A program made the translations under genes and the position numbers. Below are positions 24,960-32,158 of a stretch of DNA of 64,000 nt, piece after piece; position 1 is the first letter of the stretch; every line of letters starts with the position of its first letter. Origin of the DNA: GCA-003244245 sp050700355 (lineage in GTDB: Bacteria > Actinomycetota > Actinomycetes > Mycobacteriales > Pseudonocardiaceae); the NCBI GenBank assembly GCA_050700355.1, contig JBOHHE010000422.1, forward strand, positions 1 through 64,000. Direction: 5' to 3'. The notes under the pieces are model-generated. The model was not told the origin of the DNA. It ran no database searches and saw only the letters and a program-made list of their open reading frames with translations.

Positions 24960-25940
24960 GTGACGCCAATGATTACGCGGCACTCCACCCGTGCCTCCAT
25001 CGCCGCACTGCCCTGGATCGCGCTGGGCGTGGTGTACGTGGTCTGGGGTTCCACCTATCTGGGCATCCGGTTCCTCATCGAGTCCGCACCCGCACTGCTT
25101 TCCGGGGGTGCTCGGTTCCTGTGCGCCGGCCTCGTCCTGATAGTGATCGTTGCGGTGGTGGCCGGACCGGGGGCGTTGCGGTTCACCCGCCCACAGCTGG
25201 GTACGGCGGTCCTGGTAGGGCTGTTACTGCCGGCTTGCGGCCAGGGTCTGGTGATGATTGCTGAGCACCACGTCGCGTCGGGTTTGACTGCGCTCCTGGT
25301 GGCTTGTATGCCGCTCTACGTCGTGTTGCTGCGTTGTGCCCTGGGCGAGCGCCCACACCGGGTGACCATGCTGGGGGTGGGGCTGGGGCTCGGCGGGCTG
25401 GTCGTGCTGGTGATTGCCGGGACCGGCGGTGGCAGTGCCGGTGTAACCGGCGCTGCCTGGTGGGGGCCTTGGCTGGTCCTGGTGGCTGTTCTTGGCTGGT
25501 CCATCGGCTCGGTGGCCAGCACCCGGTTACCCACTCCACCGAACCCGTTCGCGTTGGCTGCCGTGGAGATGCTGGTCGGCGGTGCCGCGCTGGCGGTCGT
25601 TGGCCTACTGGCCGGGGAACGGTGGGAACTCGCCGCCACCTCGGCGTCCTCCTGGATCGCCTGGGGTTACCTGGTGGTGTTCGGCTCGTTGCTCGCCTTC
25701 AGCTCCTACGTCTACGTGCTCGGCCGGCTGCCACTGTCCACAGTGGCCACCTACACTTATGTCAATCCGATGATCGCGGTCATGTTGGGAGTGACATTCG
25801 CGGGGGAGCGCTTCTCAACCGTGCAGCTCGGCGGGGGACTGCTGGTGCTGCTTGCGGTGGTGCTCGTTATCCGCGCCGAGCGGCCTCGCCGGCCCGAACC
25901 CGAGGAAGTGTGCCCGGTTGCGGAGGCGGCTGGGCGATAG
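24960..25940 (+). CDS. EamA/DMT family transporter
   Basis: This is a drug/metabolite exporter of the EamA type with about ten membrane helices in two repeats. The first repeat begins IALGVVYVVWGSTYLGIRFLI and the second WLVLVAVLGWSIGSVAS; the final helices hold VATYTYVNPMIAVMLGVTFAGE, the family hallmark. The ligand is unknown. The GTG at 24960 follows a GAGGG near 24945; ATG at 24969 is close, while the open frame back to 24846 is not needed. Length 326. It is divergent from the GNAT gene. Confidence 0.88.
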   Translation: MTPMITRHSTRASIAALPWIALGVVYVVWGSTYLGIRFLIESAPALLSGGARFLCAGLVLIVIVAVVAGPGALRFTRPQLGTAVLVGLLLPACGQGLVMIAEHHVASGLTALLVACMPLYVVLLRCALGERPHRVTMLGVGLGLGGLVVLVIAGTGGGSAGVTGAAWWGPWLVLVAVLGWSIGSVASTRLPTPPNPFALAAVEMLVGGAALAVVGLLAGERWELAATSASSWIAWGYLVVFGSLLAFSSYVYVLGRLPLSTVATYTYVNPMIAVMLGVTFAGERFSTVQLGGGLLVLLAVVLVIRAERPRRPEPEEVCPVAEAAGR

Positions 25941-25979
25941 CGGGGATTTTGTCAGTGCCAGCTGGCAGCATCACCGTTC

Positions 25980-27380
25980 GTGCAGACGATAGGACCGGCT
26001 ACCGCGCGCCGCATCGCGCTGGCTGCGCAGGGCTTCGCTGACCCACGCCCGGTCGGCCCCGTGACGCGACGGCACCTGCAGCGGGTGCTCGGCAGGGTCG
26101 GACTGCTGCAACTGGACTCGGTGACGGTGCTGGCCCGGGCGCATTACCTTCCGGTGTTCAGCCGGCTGGGTCCTTACCCGAGAGAGCTGCTCGACGGCGC
26201 CGCGTGGGAGCACACCGGGCGCCGACCCCGCTTGCTGGTGGAGTACTGGGCGCACGAGGCGAGTCTGGTGCCGGTGCGAGATTGGCCGCTGCTGCATTCG
26301 GGTGCCAAGAAGCCGGGCTGGTGGCAGGGATATGGGGAGCTGGCGGCCCGCTCCCCGGAGCTGGTCGATGCCCTGTTGGTGGCAGTGCGGGAGCTGGGCC
26401 CGGTCAGCGCGGGCACCCCTGAACGGGAGTTGGCCGGCGAGACGCTGCGCAGGCCGGGTTCGTGGTGGAACCGGACGGATACCAAACGAATCTGCGAATG
26501 GCTGTTCGGCATCGGCGAGCTCACTACCGGAACCCGGCGTGGTTTCGAGCGGCTCTACGACCTGCCTGAGCGGGTACTGCCGCCAGAGGTGCTCACCCGT
26601 CGGGTCAGAGCGGAGGAGGGCGCCCGCGAGCTGATCGCCCGTGCCGGCGCTGCGCTGGGTGTGGCTACGGAACCGGATCTGCGCGACTATTACCGGCTGC
26701 GGCCGGAGCGCAGCCGGCAAGCGGTCGCGGAGCTGGTGGAGCGAGGCGAACTGGAACCGGTGGAGGTTCGCGGCTGGCCGAACACCGCCTACCGGCATCG
26801 AGATGCCGGCACCCCGCGGCGAATTTCCGGCGCCGCGCTGCTGTGCCCGTTCGATCCGTTGATCTGGGATCGGGCCCGAACCGAGCGGCTGTTCGGTTTC
26901 CGATACCGCATCGAGATCTATGTCCCGCAGCCCAAGCGCGCCTACGGCTACTACGTGTTCCCTTTTCTACTGGACGGTGAACTGGTCGCCCGGGTGGACC
27001 TCAAAGCCGATCGGGCGGCAGGTCTGCTGCGGGTACCCGGTGCCTTCGCCGAGCCCGGGGTGGACACCGCCAGGGTGGTCGTCGAACTGGCCGGCGCGCT
27101 GCGGGAGATGGCCGGCTGGCTGGAGCTGGACGGGATCGCGGTGGGAGATCGCGGCGATCTCGTCGCCGCTCTCGGCGCAGCAGTCAGCTCGCGTGGATCA
27201 ACCCGGTGCCGAGGTGACGAGGGCATCGCCCGATCCGGTGCGGGCGCGCACCCGCAGCCCCACGTCGCCCTCGACGGGCGGTCCGCCGACCGTCAGATCG
27301 CTGCGCACCCGGCCGGATCCGGAGCTGACGTCCACCTCGGCTCGGACGCCGGGGTGGATCCCCACCCGCAGTTGCCCTGA
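25980..27380 (+). CDS. YcaQ-type DNA glycosylase (winged-helix, HTH_42)
   Basis: Members of this family (E. coli YcaQ/AlkX, Streptomyces AlkZ) unhook DNA crosslinks or excise bulky adducts. The catalytic QxD motif of the YcaQ-like branch is in GLLQLDSVTVLARAHYLPVF (about residues 43-62). Further family motifs are EYWAHEASLVP, CPFDPLIWDR and YGYYVFPFLLDG. The recognisable protein ends near residue 405. The last 60 residues read antisense through the end of the DUF4097 gene, a 183-bp convergent overlap, so the original stop may have been lost. Confidence 0.88.
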   Translation: MQTIGPATARRIALAAQGFADPRPVGPVTRRHLQRVLGRVGLLQLDSVTVLARAHYLPVFSRLGPYPRELLDGAAWEHTGRRPRLLVEYWAHEASLVPVRDWPLLHSGAKKPGWWQGYGELAARSPELVDALLVAVRELGPVSAGTPERELAGETLRRPGSWWNRTDTKRICEWLFGIGELTTGTRRGFERLYDLPERVLPPEVLTRRVRAEEGARELIARAGAALGVATEPDLRDYYRLRPERSRQAVAELVERGELEPVEVRGWPNTAYRHRDAGTPRRISGAALLCPFDPLIWDRARTERLFGFRYRIEIYVPQPKRAYGYYVFPFLLDGELVARVDLKADRAAGLLRVPGAFAEPGVDTARVVVELAGALREMAGWLELDGIAVGDRGDLVAALGAAVSSRGSTRCRGDEGIARSGAGAHPQPHVALDGRSADRQIAAHPAGSGADVHLGSDAGVDPHPQLP

Positions 27381-28115
27381 ACCGGTGGCGAGCTGGATGT
27401 TGCCTGCTGAGGCGTCGACCACCGTGAGGTCACCGCTGCCGGTGCGGGCGCTAACGTCGTGCTCGACGGCGCCGATCCGTACGTCACCGGAACCGGTTTG
27501 CACGGTGCTGGCACTACCAGCGCCTTCCAGAGAAACCACGTCCACTCCACCGGAGCCGGTTCGCACCCGCAATCCGCTCAACGCCGACCCCAGGCCTACG
27601 TGGCCCGAGCTGGTGCTGATGTCCATCGCGCCGGTGCACCGCTGCGCGCGGACCTGCCCGGAACCGGTTGAGGCGTCGAACCGGTCAGCGACACCGTCGA
27701 CGGCGATATCCGCTGAACCACTGCGAGCGATGATCGACGAGCCTGCCGGCGCGGTCACCTGGATCGTCAGGGGCACGGTGCGCAGCGGGAAATCTCGGGG
27801 GCTGGACACGAAGAGCCGTTGCCCGGTGAAGTCGATCGCGGTGTTGCGCGCGGCCTCTGCGGCCAGCTCGCCCGGTTGGGTCGTTCCCGTCTGTTCGCCC
27901 AACCAGGTCAGCAGGCTGCCGATTCCGGCGGCCCACGGCAGCTGGCCAGGCGGATCGGGGCGGATCTGCACGGCCACCGAGCCCGCCCCGGCGGCACCCT
28001 CCACAAGCTGGACGTCCAGGCGTCCGCTGCCCATCTCGACCGAGATCTCGATCGGTCCCTCACACTCGAAGTCCTGCTGCCGGACCACCGTCACGTCCGT
28101 ATTGCCGTGTTCCAC
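27198..28115 (-). CDS. DUF4097 family protein
   Basis: The 305-residue protein is a repetitive beta-rich sequence with many ARTGSGD or STGSGQ turns (about residues 155-300), the pattern of DUF4097 (putative adhesin-like beta-helix). No signal peptide or membrane helix is seen. The GTG at 28115 follows AGGAGG at the right distance; the open frame continues upstream without need. It lies 44 bp downstream of the RHH gene on the same strand, so the two are probably co-transcribed under the operator at 28696. Its role is unknown. Confidence 0.82.
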   Translation of the reverse strand: MEHGNTDVTVVRQQDFECEGPIEISVEMGSGRLDVQLVEGAAGAGSVAVQIRPDPPGQLPWAAGIGSLLTWLGEQTGTTQPGELAAEAARNTAIDFTGQRLFVSSPRDFPLRTVPLTIQVTAPAGSSIIARSGSADIAVDGVADRFDASTGSGQVRAQRCTGAMDISTSSGHVGLGSALSGLRVRTGSGGVDVVSLEGAGSASTVQTGSGDVRIGAVEHDVSARTGSGDLTVVDASAGNIQLATGSGQLRVGIHPGVRAEVDVSSGSGRVRSDLTVGGPPVEGDVGLRVRARTGSGDALVTSAPG

Positions 28116-28159
28116 GATTCCTCCTGGCCGACGTTCGCCCCTAGGTCCTTTACCGGTGC

Positions 28160-28696
28160 TCAGCCCTGGACCCAGCCGTGGACCCGGTTGCGACCTCGAC
28201 GCTCGTCGGTTCCCCATCGGGGCTGATTCCACGCCTCACCGCGCAGCGCCCCTTGGACAGCTTGGGAGACCCAGGTATTGAGTGAGACGCCCTGCTGGGC
28301 GGCGGCTCGCTCGGCTTGACCCTTGATCTGATCGAGCAGTCGGAGAGTCATCCGGCTGATGTCACCGCCGACGTCTGCGAAGGAGCCTGCGTCGGACGCT
28401 CCCGGCTGGGAGGCTCCCGGCTGCGATGCGGTGTCGGGTTCCGGCTCATGGCCCGCTGCCGCGCTCACCACCACCCGCACGTCGCGTCCGTCGAGGCGCA
28501 CCTCCACCACTCGATCGTCCAATATGGCGGTGACCTCGGCGGCGAGGTCGGACAGCGCGTTCATGACGGTCAGGCGAGCTGCGGGTTCCAGTGCAGCGCC
28601 GAGCACGGCCGCGGTGTGCCGGGTCTGTTCGTCGCCTGCTGACGCCGCGGCGGTGAGGTCTTCGCGCAACCGGCTGATGTAGGGGGTGAGATCCAT
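28160..28696 (-). CDS. Ribbon-helix-helix (HicB-like) DNA-binding protein
   Basis: The 178-residue protein has a helical N-terminal region, a Gln/Pro/Gly linker (about 95-120), and a C-terminal ribbon-helix-helix: ISRMTLRLLDQIKGQ, then AAAQQGVSLNTWVSQAVQGAL. The C-terminal end is basic. RHH proteins of this kind occur as HicB antitoxins and as plain repressors; no HicA toxin is next to it. The ATG at 28696 abuts a four-copy operator array, which suggests autorepression. The frame could start upstream at 28732 but that would lie across the operator. Confidence 0.78.
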   Translation of the reverse strand: MDLTPYISRLREDLTAAASAGDEQTRHTAAVLGAALEPAARLTVMNALSDLAAEVTAILDDRVVEVRLDGRDVRVVVSAAAGHEPEPDTASQPGASQPGASDAGSFADVGGDISRMTLRLLDQIKGQAERAAAQQGVSLNTWVSQAVQGALRGEAWNQPRWGTDERRGRNRVHGWVQG

Positions 28697-28739
28697 GACA
28701 TCAACTATGACGTCAAGTTTGATGTCAGTCAAGACGTCA
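28696..28739 (-). promoter_or_regulatory. Four-copy 12-bp-period operator of RHH gene
   Basis: TGACATCA, TGACGTCA, TGATGTCA and AGACGTCA start at 28696, 28708, 28720 and 28732, exactly 12 bp apart. Each is a near-palindrome on TGACGTCA. The array abuts the start codon of the minus-strand RHH gene. The geometry is that expected of cooperative RHH dimers (compare MetJ met boxes, which use 8 bp). The site could also affect thyX, whose -10 lies 16 bp further on. Confidence 0.75.
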
Positions 28740-28754
28740 TATTGGTGCCGCAGC

Positions 28755-28760
28755 TAGGCT
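28755..28760 (+). promoter_or_regulatory. Candidate -10 box for thyX
   Basis: TAGGCT lies 27 nt before the thyX GTG, leaving room for the GAGAGGAAGG ribosome site at 28772-28781. Confidence 0.5.
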
Positions 28761-28787
28761 GCGGGCAGTTCGAGAGGAAGGTTCGCC

Positions 28788-29591
28788 GTGAGCCAACCCG
28801 ACGCCGTCAGTCCAGCCGCCATCAGTTCAGCCGACGCGGACGTTGACACCACAGCGCTCCGGGTCCAGCTGATCGCCAAGTCGGAGTTCTTCCCCCCCGC
28901 CGATGTGCCATGGTCCACCGATGCCGACGGAGGCCAGGCGCTCGCCGAGTTCGCCGGCCGGGCCTGCTATCAGTCCTGGCGCAAGCCCAACCCGGCGACC
29001 GCGACCAACGCCGGATATCTGCGGCACATCCTCGAGGTGGGTCACCTCTCCGTGCTCGAGCACGGCACTGTCAGCTTCTACCTCACCGGCGTATCCAGGT
29101 CCCTGAGCCACGAGCTGGTCCGGCACCGGCACTTGTCCTTCTCCCAGCTGTCCCAGCGTTATGTCCCGGAACGGGACGCGGCCATGGTGGAGCCGGACGT
29201 CATCGCGCGCGACCCTGAGCTGCACGGGCAGTTCCTTGCTGCGGCTCGGGCGAGCCAGCAGGCTTACATCGATCTGCTGGCCGGTTTGGAAGAGCGTTTC
29301 GCCGGTGAGCCCAACGCCACGCTGCGCCGCAAGCAAGCCCGGCAGGCGGCCCGTTCGGTGCTGCCGAACGCCACGGAGACCCGCATTGTGGTCACCGGCA
29401 ACTACCGGGCCTGGCGTCACTTCATCGCGATGCGCGCCACCGAGCACGCCGACGTGGAGATCCGCGCGGTGGCCGTGGAATGCCTGCGCCAGCTGTACAA
29501 GGCAGCGCCCAACGTGTTCGCCGATTTCGATATCTCCGTATTGCCCGACGGCACCGAGATTGCCTCCAGCCCGCTCGTATCAGAGGGCTGA
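28788..29591 (+). CDS. thyX: Flavin-dependent thymidylate synthase ThyX
   Basis: ThyX makes dTMP from dUMP using FAD, methylene-tetrahydrofolate and NADPH. The ThyX motif is in LVRHRHLSFSQLSQRY (about residues 110-125). VLEHGTVSFYL, the ARSVLPNATETRIVVTGNYRAWRHF region and MRATEHADVEIR also match. Length 267. The GTG at 28788 has a good ribosome site (GAGAGGAAGG). It is divergent from the RHH gene and lies near dapA as in mycobacteria. Confidence 0.97.
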   Translation: MSQPDAVSPAAISSADADVDTTALRVQLIAKSEFFPPADVPWSTDADGGQALAEFAGRACYQSWRKPNPATATNAGYLRHILEVGHLSVLEHGTVSFYLTGVSRSLSHELVRHRHLSFSQLSQRYVPERDAAMVEPDVIARDPELHGQFLAAARASQQAYIDLLAGLEERFAGEPNATLRRKQARQAARSVLPNATETRIVVTGNYRAWRHFIAMRATEHADVEIRAVAVECLRQLYKAAPNVFADFDISVLPDGTEIASSPLVSEG

Positions 29592-29594
29592 CAA

Positions 29595-29768
29595 TCACTC
29601 CTTCGGATTCTGGCCCGATCGGCAGGCTGGGCAGATCTGCTCCTGATCCGGTGGTGTGCCGAGCAGTGCTGCCAGCGGTCTGAACTGCTTCCCGTCGCAT
29701 CGTGCTGTGACGAGTCCGTCAGTGGACCGCTCGGCCAGATGCGTCTGGCCGTCGGTGAGGGAGGCCAC
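29595..29768 (-). CDS. Small zinc-ribbon-like protein (57 aa)
   Basis: This short minus-strand frame starts at a GTG (29768) and ends 4 bp from the thyX stop. It encodes 57 residues with TDGQTHLAE near the start, an isolated Cys24 in TARCDGKQF and a Cys46-x2-Cys49 pair in ICPACRSG. His10/Cys24/Cys46/Cys49 could bind one zinc. Small hypothetical proteins of this shape are common in Pseudonocardiales, but I cannot name a function. Codon third positions are GC-rich, as expected for a real gene. Confidence 0.55.
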   Translation of the reverse strand: MASLTDGQTHLAERSTDGLVTARCDGKQFRPLAALLGTPPDQEQICPACRSGQNPKE

Positions 29769-29894
29769 ACCTGCGATTCTTTGTGGGGGAAACTCGCCAA
29801 GTCTTGAGCTACAATGTGGCCCGACGAGAGAGATATTTGATCGTTACGCGAGGCATTTTCAGAGCACTTGGGATCTTGCGAAGGATTGTGTGGA

Positions 29895-30431
29895 ATGAAC
29901 GGACGCTCCGGCCCAGTAGGGCATGGCAGCATGAGGGACGCGGAGTTGGTCAGTACAGAAGTGCTGCTGGCCAAGCCGAAGCGCTTTGTTTGCGAGATAC
30001 TTCGTATGCCTGACGGGCGAGAGATCGACTGGTATTACTCGGATGTGTCGGAAAGTGTGATGGTAGTACCTGTTACGGCGTCAGGCAATGTAATACTTGT
30101 TAAGCAATATCGTCACAATCTTAAGTCCGACACTCTCGAATTACCGGCAGGTGTGGCGACGAAGGGCGAGCCGTTGGCCTCCGTGATATGGCTAGCGCGA
30201 CAGAAATCAGAAGAAAAGACCTCAGTGGCCTGTATCCGACCCGGCCGCACACCCTGGATCTGTGCGAAATTGGGGCGCGCAGCGAACGATGGGTTGGTGG
30301 AGCGGTGGCTTGGTGCCCGTGACTGTGCCGGGCCAGGGCTACCCGCGCCGAACCCCACCGCCTGGTTGTGCGTACTACCCGACGACTTCTCGGCCACCGG
30401 ATCCAGGTTGGGGGGACGGTGCATATCGTAG
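29895..30431 (+). pseudogene. Truncated NUDIX hydrolase-like gene
   Basis: The first 95 residues look like the N-terminus of an ADP-ribose pyrophosphatase type NUDIX protein: PKRFVCEILRMPDGREIDWYY, VMVVPVTASGNVILVKQYR and TLELPAGVATKGEP. The NUDIX box (GX5EX7REUXEEXGU) that should follow is absent; the frame continues into unrelated residues and stops at 30431. Base composition to about 30200 is clearly more AT-rich than its neighbours, so it may be transferred DNA. The ATG at 29931 is an alternative start. TACAAT at 29810-29815 is a possible -10. Confidence 0.6.
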
Positions 30432-30586
30432 AGTTGCCCGAGGCGATGGAGGGGCTGGTGGATTACTACCCGAGAGGTTCGGGTGAGCACCCGGACTGGG
30501 ACGAGTACCGAGCGACGATAGAGGAGCGGCAGCGGGTACTGCCGCAGATAGAGCTCAGCTCCGCCGGATCTGATTGGGCCGGGTGA
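30330..30586 (+). pseudogene. C-terminal gene fragment with frameshift in a G-run
   Basis: Residues NPTAWLCVLPDDFSATGSRLGG are read in one frame up to a six-G run at 30410-30415. The plausible continuation TVHIVELPEAMEGLVDYYPRGS is read in another frame and runs to the stop at 30584-30586. One more G would join them. This looks like the last 80 residues of a larger protein I do not recognise, fused after the NUDIX fragment. Confidence 0.5.
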
Positions 30587-30593
30587 GCCAGCG

Positions 30594-31229
30594 GTGACCG
30601 AGATCAGTTTGGCCGCCGGCGAGCGGCGGGCGCTGAGCGAGCTGTTCGACCAGGTCGGCCCGGATGCCGCGACGTTGTGCGCGGGCTGGACGACCCGCGA
30701 CCTGGCGGCGCATCTGGTGGTCAGGGAGGGGCGGCCGGATGCCTCGGTGGGCATCCTGGCGCCGCCGCTGGCCCGATACACAGCTCGGGTACAGCGCAGC
30801 GTCGCGCAGCGGTCCTGGCCGGAGTTGGTCGAGCAGGTCCGCAGTGGACCGCCGTGGTGGTCGTTGCTGCGCATGCCTGCGCTGGGTGACAAGCTCAATG
30901 CCGTGGAGTTCTTCGTCCACCACGAGGACGTGCGACGCGCCACACTCGGCTGGGAGGCGCGACCGGCCGATCCGCATCGGGCTGCCGCACTGTGGGAGGT
31001 GCTCTGCTTACTGGCCCGGCTGTACTATCGAAAATCCCCGGTCGGCGTGGTTTTACGTCGTCCGGATGGGGTCCAGCGCACTGCCCGGCAGGGTTCGAAC
31101 TCTGTCACCGTCATCGGCGCACCGGAGGAGCTGGTGCTGCACGCCAACGGCCGCGACCAGGCCCTCGTCCAGGTGGAGGGGGCACACGCGGACGTGGCCG
31201 GCCTGCAGGGGAGCCCGCGAGGCTTCTGA
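30594..31229 (+). CDS. TIGR03085/maleylpyruvate isomerase-like metal-binding protein
   Basis: The 211-residue protein matches the mycothiol-dependent maleylpyruvate isomerase N-terminal (DinB-like) fold: CAGWTTRDLAAHLVVREGRPD near residues 28-48 and NAVEFFVHHEDVRRAT near 102-117. The three histidines (in AAHLVV and FFVHHED) would bind the metal. The specific reaction is unknown; relatives are assumed to be mycothiol-dependent. It starts with GTG 7 bp after the upstream fragment and precedes dapA. Confidence 0.8.
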   Translation: MTEISLAAGERRALSELFDQVGPDAATLCAGWTTRDLAAHLVVREGRPDASVGILAPPLARYTARVQRSVAQRSWPELVEQVRSGPPWWSLLRMPALGDKLNAVEFFVHHEDVRRATLGWEARPADPHRAAALWEVLCLLARLYYRKSPVGVVLRRPDGVQRTARQGSNSVTVIGAPEELVLHANGRDQALVQVEGAHADVAGLQGSPRGF

Positions 31230-31240
31230 GCAGGAAGCGG

Positions 31241-31246
31241 TAGCGT
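31241..31246 (+). promoter_or_regulatory. Candidate -10 box for leaderless dapA
   Basis: TAGCGT ends 6 nt before the ATG at 31253. Confidence 0.5.
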
Positions 31247-31252
31247 CAACTC

Positions 31253-32158
31253 ATGAGCACTGCACCGACCGCTGCCCCTGGCCGGCCCTTCGGCCGGGTG
31301 CTCACCGCCATGGTCACCCCCTTCGACGCCGAGGGCCAGCTCGATTGTGATGCCGCTCAGAAGTTGGCCCATCAGCTGGTGGATCGGGGCTGTGACGGAC
31401 TGGTGATCAACGGAACCACCGGTGAGTCACCGACCACAACCGACGCCGAGAAGGCCGATCTGGTGCACGCGGTGGTGGCTGCGGTGGGGGATCGGGCGGC
31501 GGTCGTGGCCGGCGCTGGAACCTACGACACCGCGCACAGTGTGGCGTTGGCCCGCCGCGCCGCCCAGGCAGGTGCGCATGGCCTGCTGGTGGTGACGCCG
31601 TACTACTCCCGCCCTCCACAGACCGGGCTCATCGCACACTTCACCGCGGTCGCCGATGCCACCGACCTGCCGGTGATGCTTTATGACATTCCGCCGCGTT
31701 CGATCGTGCCTATCGCTACACAGACCCTTTGCCAACTCGCCGAACACCCGCGGATCGTCGCGGTCAAGGACGCCAAGGGAGACCTCGGCGCCGGCGCCGA
31801 GGTCATTGCCACCACCGATCTGGCTTACTACTGCGGAGATGATGTGCTCAACCTGCCGTGGCTGTCGGTCGGCGCGGTCGGCGTGGTCAGCGTGATCGGC
31901 CACCTCGTCGCGGACCGGCTCTGTGCCATGATCACCGCGTTCGAGGCGGGCGAGGTGGGCACAGCGCGAGACCTGCACGCCGCCACCCTGGGGTTGATCC
32001 GAGCTTTCTTCGTGGCCGGGGGGGTGTCCTTCAGCAAGGCGGCGCTGCGGCTTACTGGATTCGACGTGGGGGACCCCCGATTGCCGCAGGTTCCCGCCGA
32101 CGCCGAGCAGGTCAGCGCGATCACTGCGGCACTGACTGAAGCTGGGGTTCTGGCGTGA
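31253..32158 (+). CDS. dapA: 4-hydroxy-tetrahydrodipicolinate synthase DapA
   Basis: DapA condenses pyruvate with aspartate semialdehyde, the first committed step to meso-DAP and lysine. GLVINGTTGESPTT near residues 46-59 is the family substrate loop, the proton-relay tyrosine is in LPVMLYDIPPRS, and the Schiff-base lysine is in VAVKDAKGDL. Length 301. The rnj gene overlaps the stop by 4 bp. DapB in the same window provides the next step. Confidence 0.97.
   Translation: MSTAPTAAPGRPFGRVLTAMVTPFDAEGQLDCDAAQKLAHQLVDRGCDGLVINGTTGESPTTTDAEKADLVHAVVAAVGDRAAVVAGAGTYDTAHSVALARRAAQAGAHGLLVVTPYYSRPPQTGLIAHFTAVADATDLPVMLYDIPPRSIVPIATQTLCQLAEHPRIVAVKDAKGDLGAGAEVIATTDLAYYCGDDVLNLPWLSVGAVGVVSVIGHLVADRLCAMITAFEAGEVGTARDLHAATLGLIRAFFVAGGVSFSKAALRLTGFDVGDPRLPQVPADAEQVSAITAALTEAGVLA

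Noticed and set aside
25956..25967. 12-bp palindrome TGCCAGCTGGCA before the glycosylase gene
   Set aside because: It could be an operator, but a single GC-rich palindrome of this size is expected by chance in this genome.
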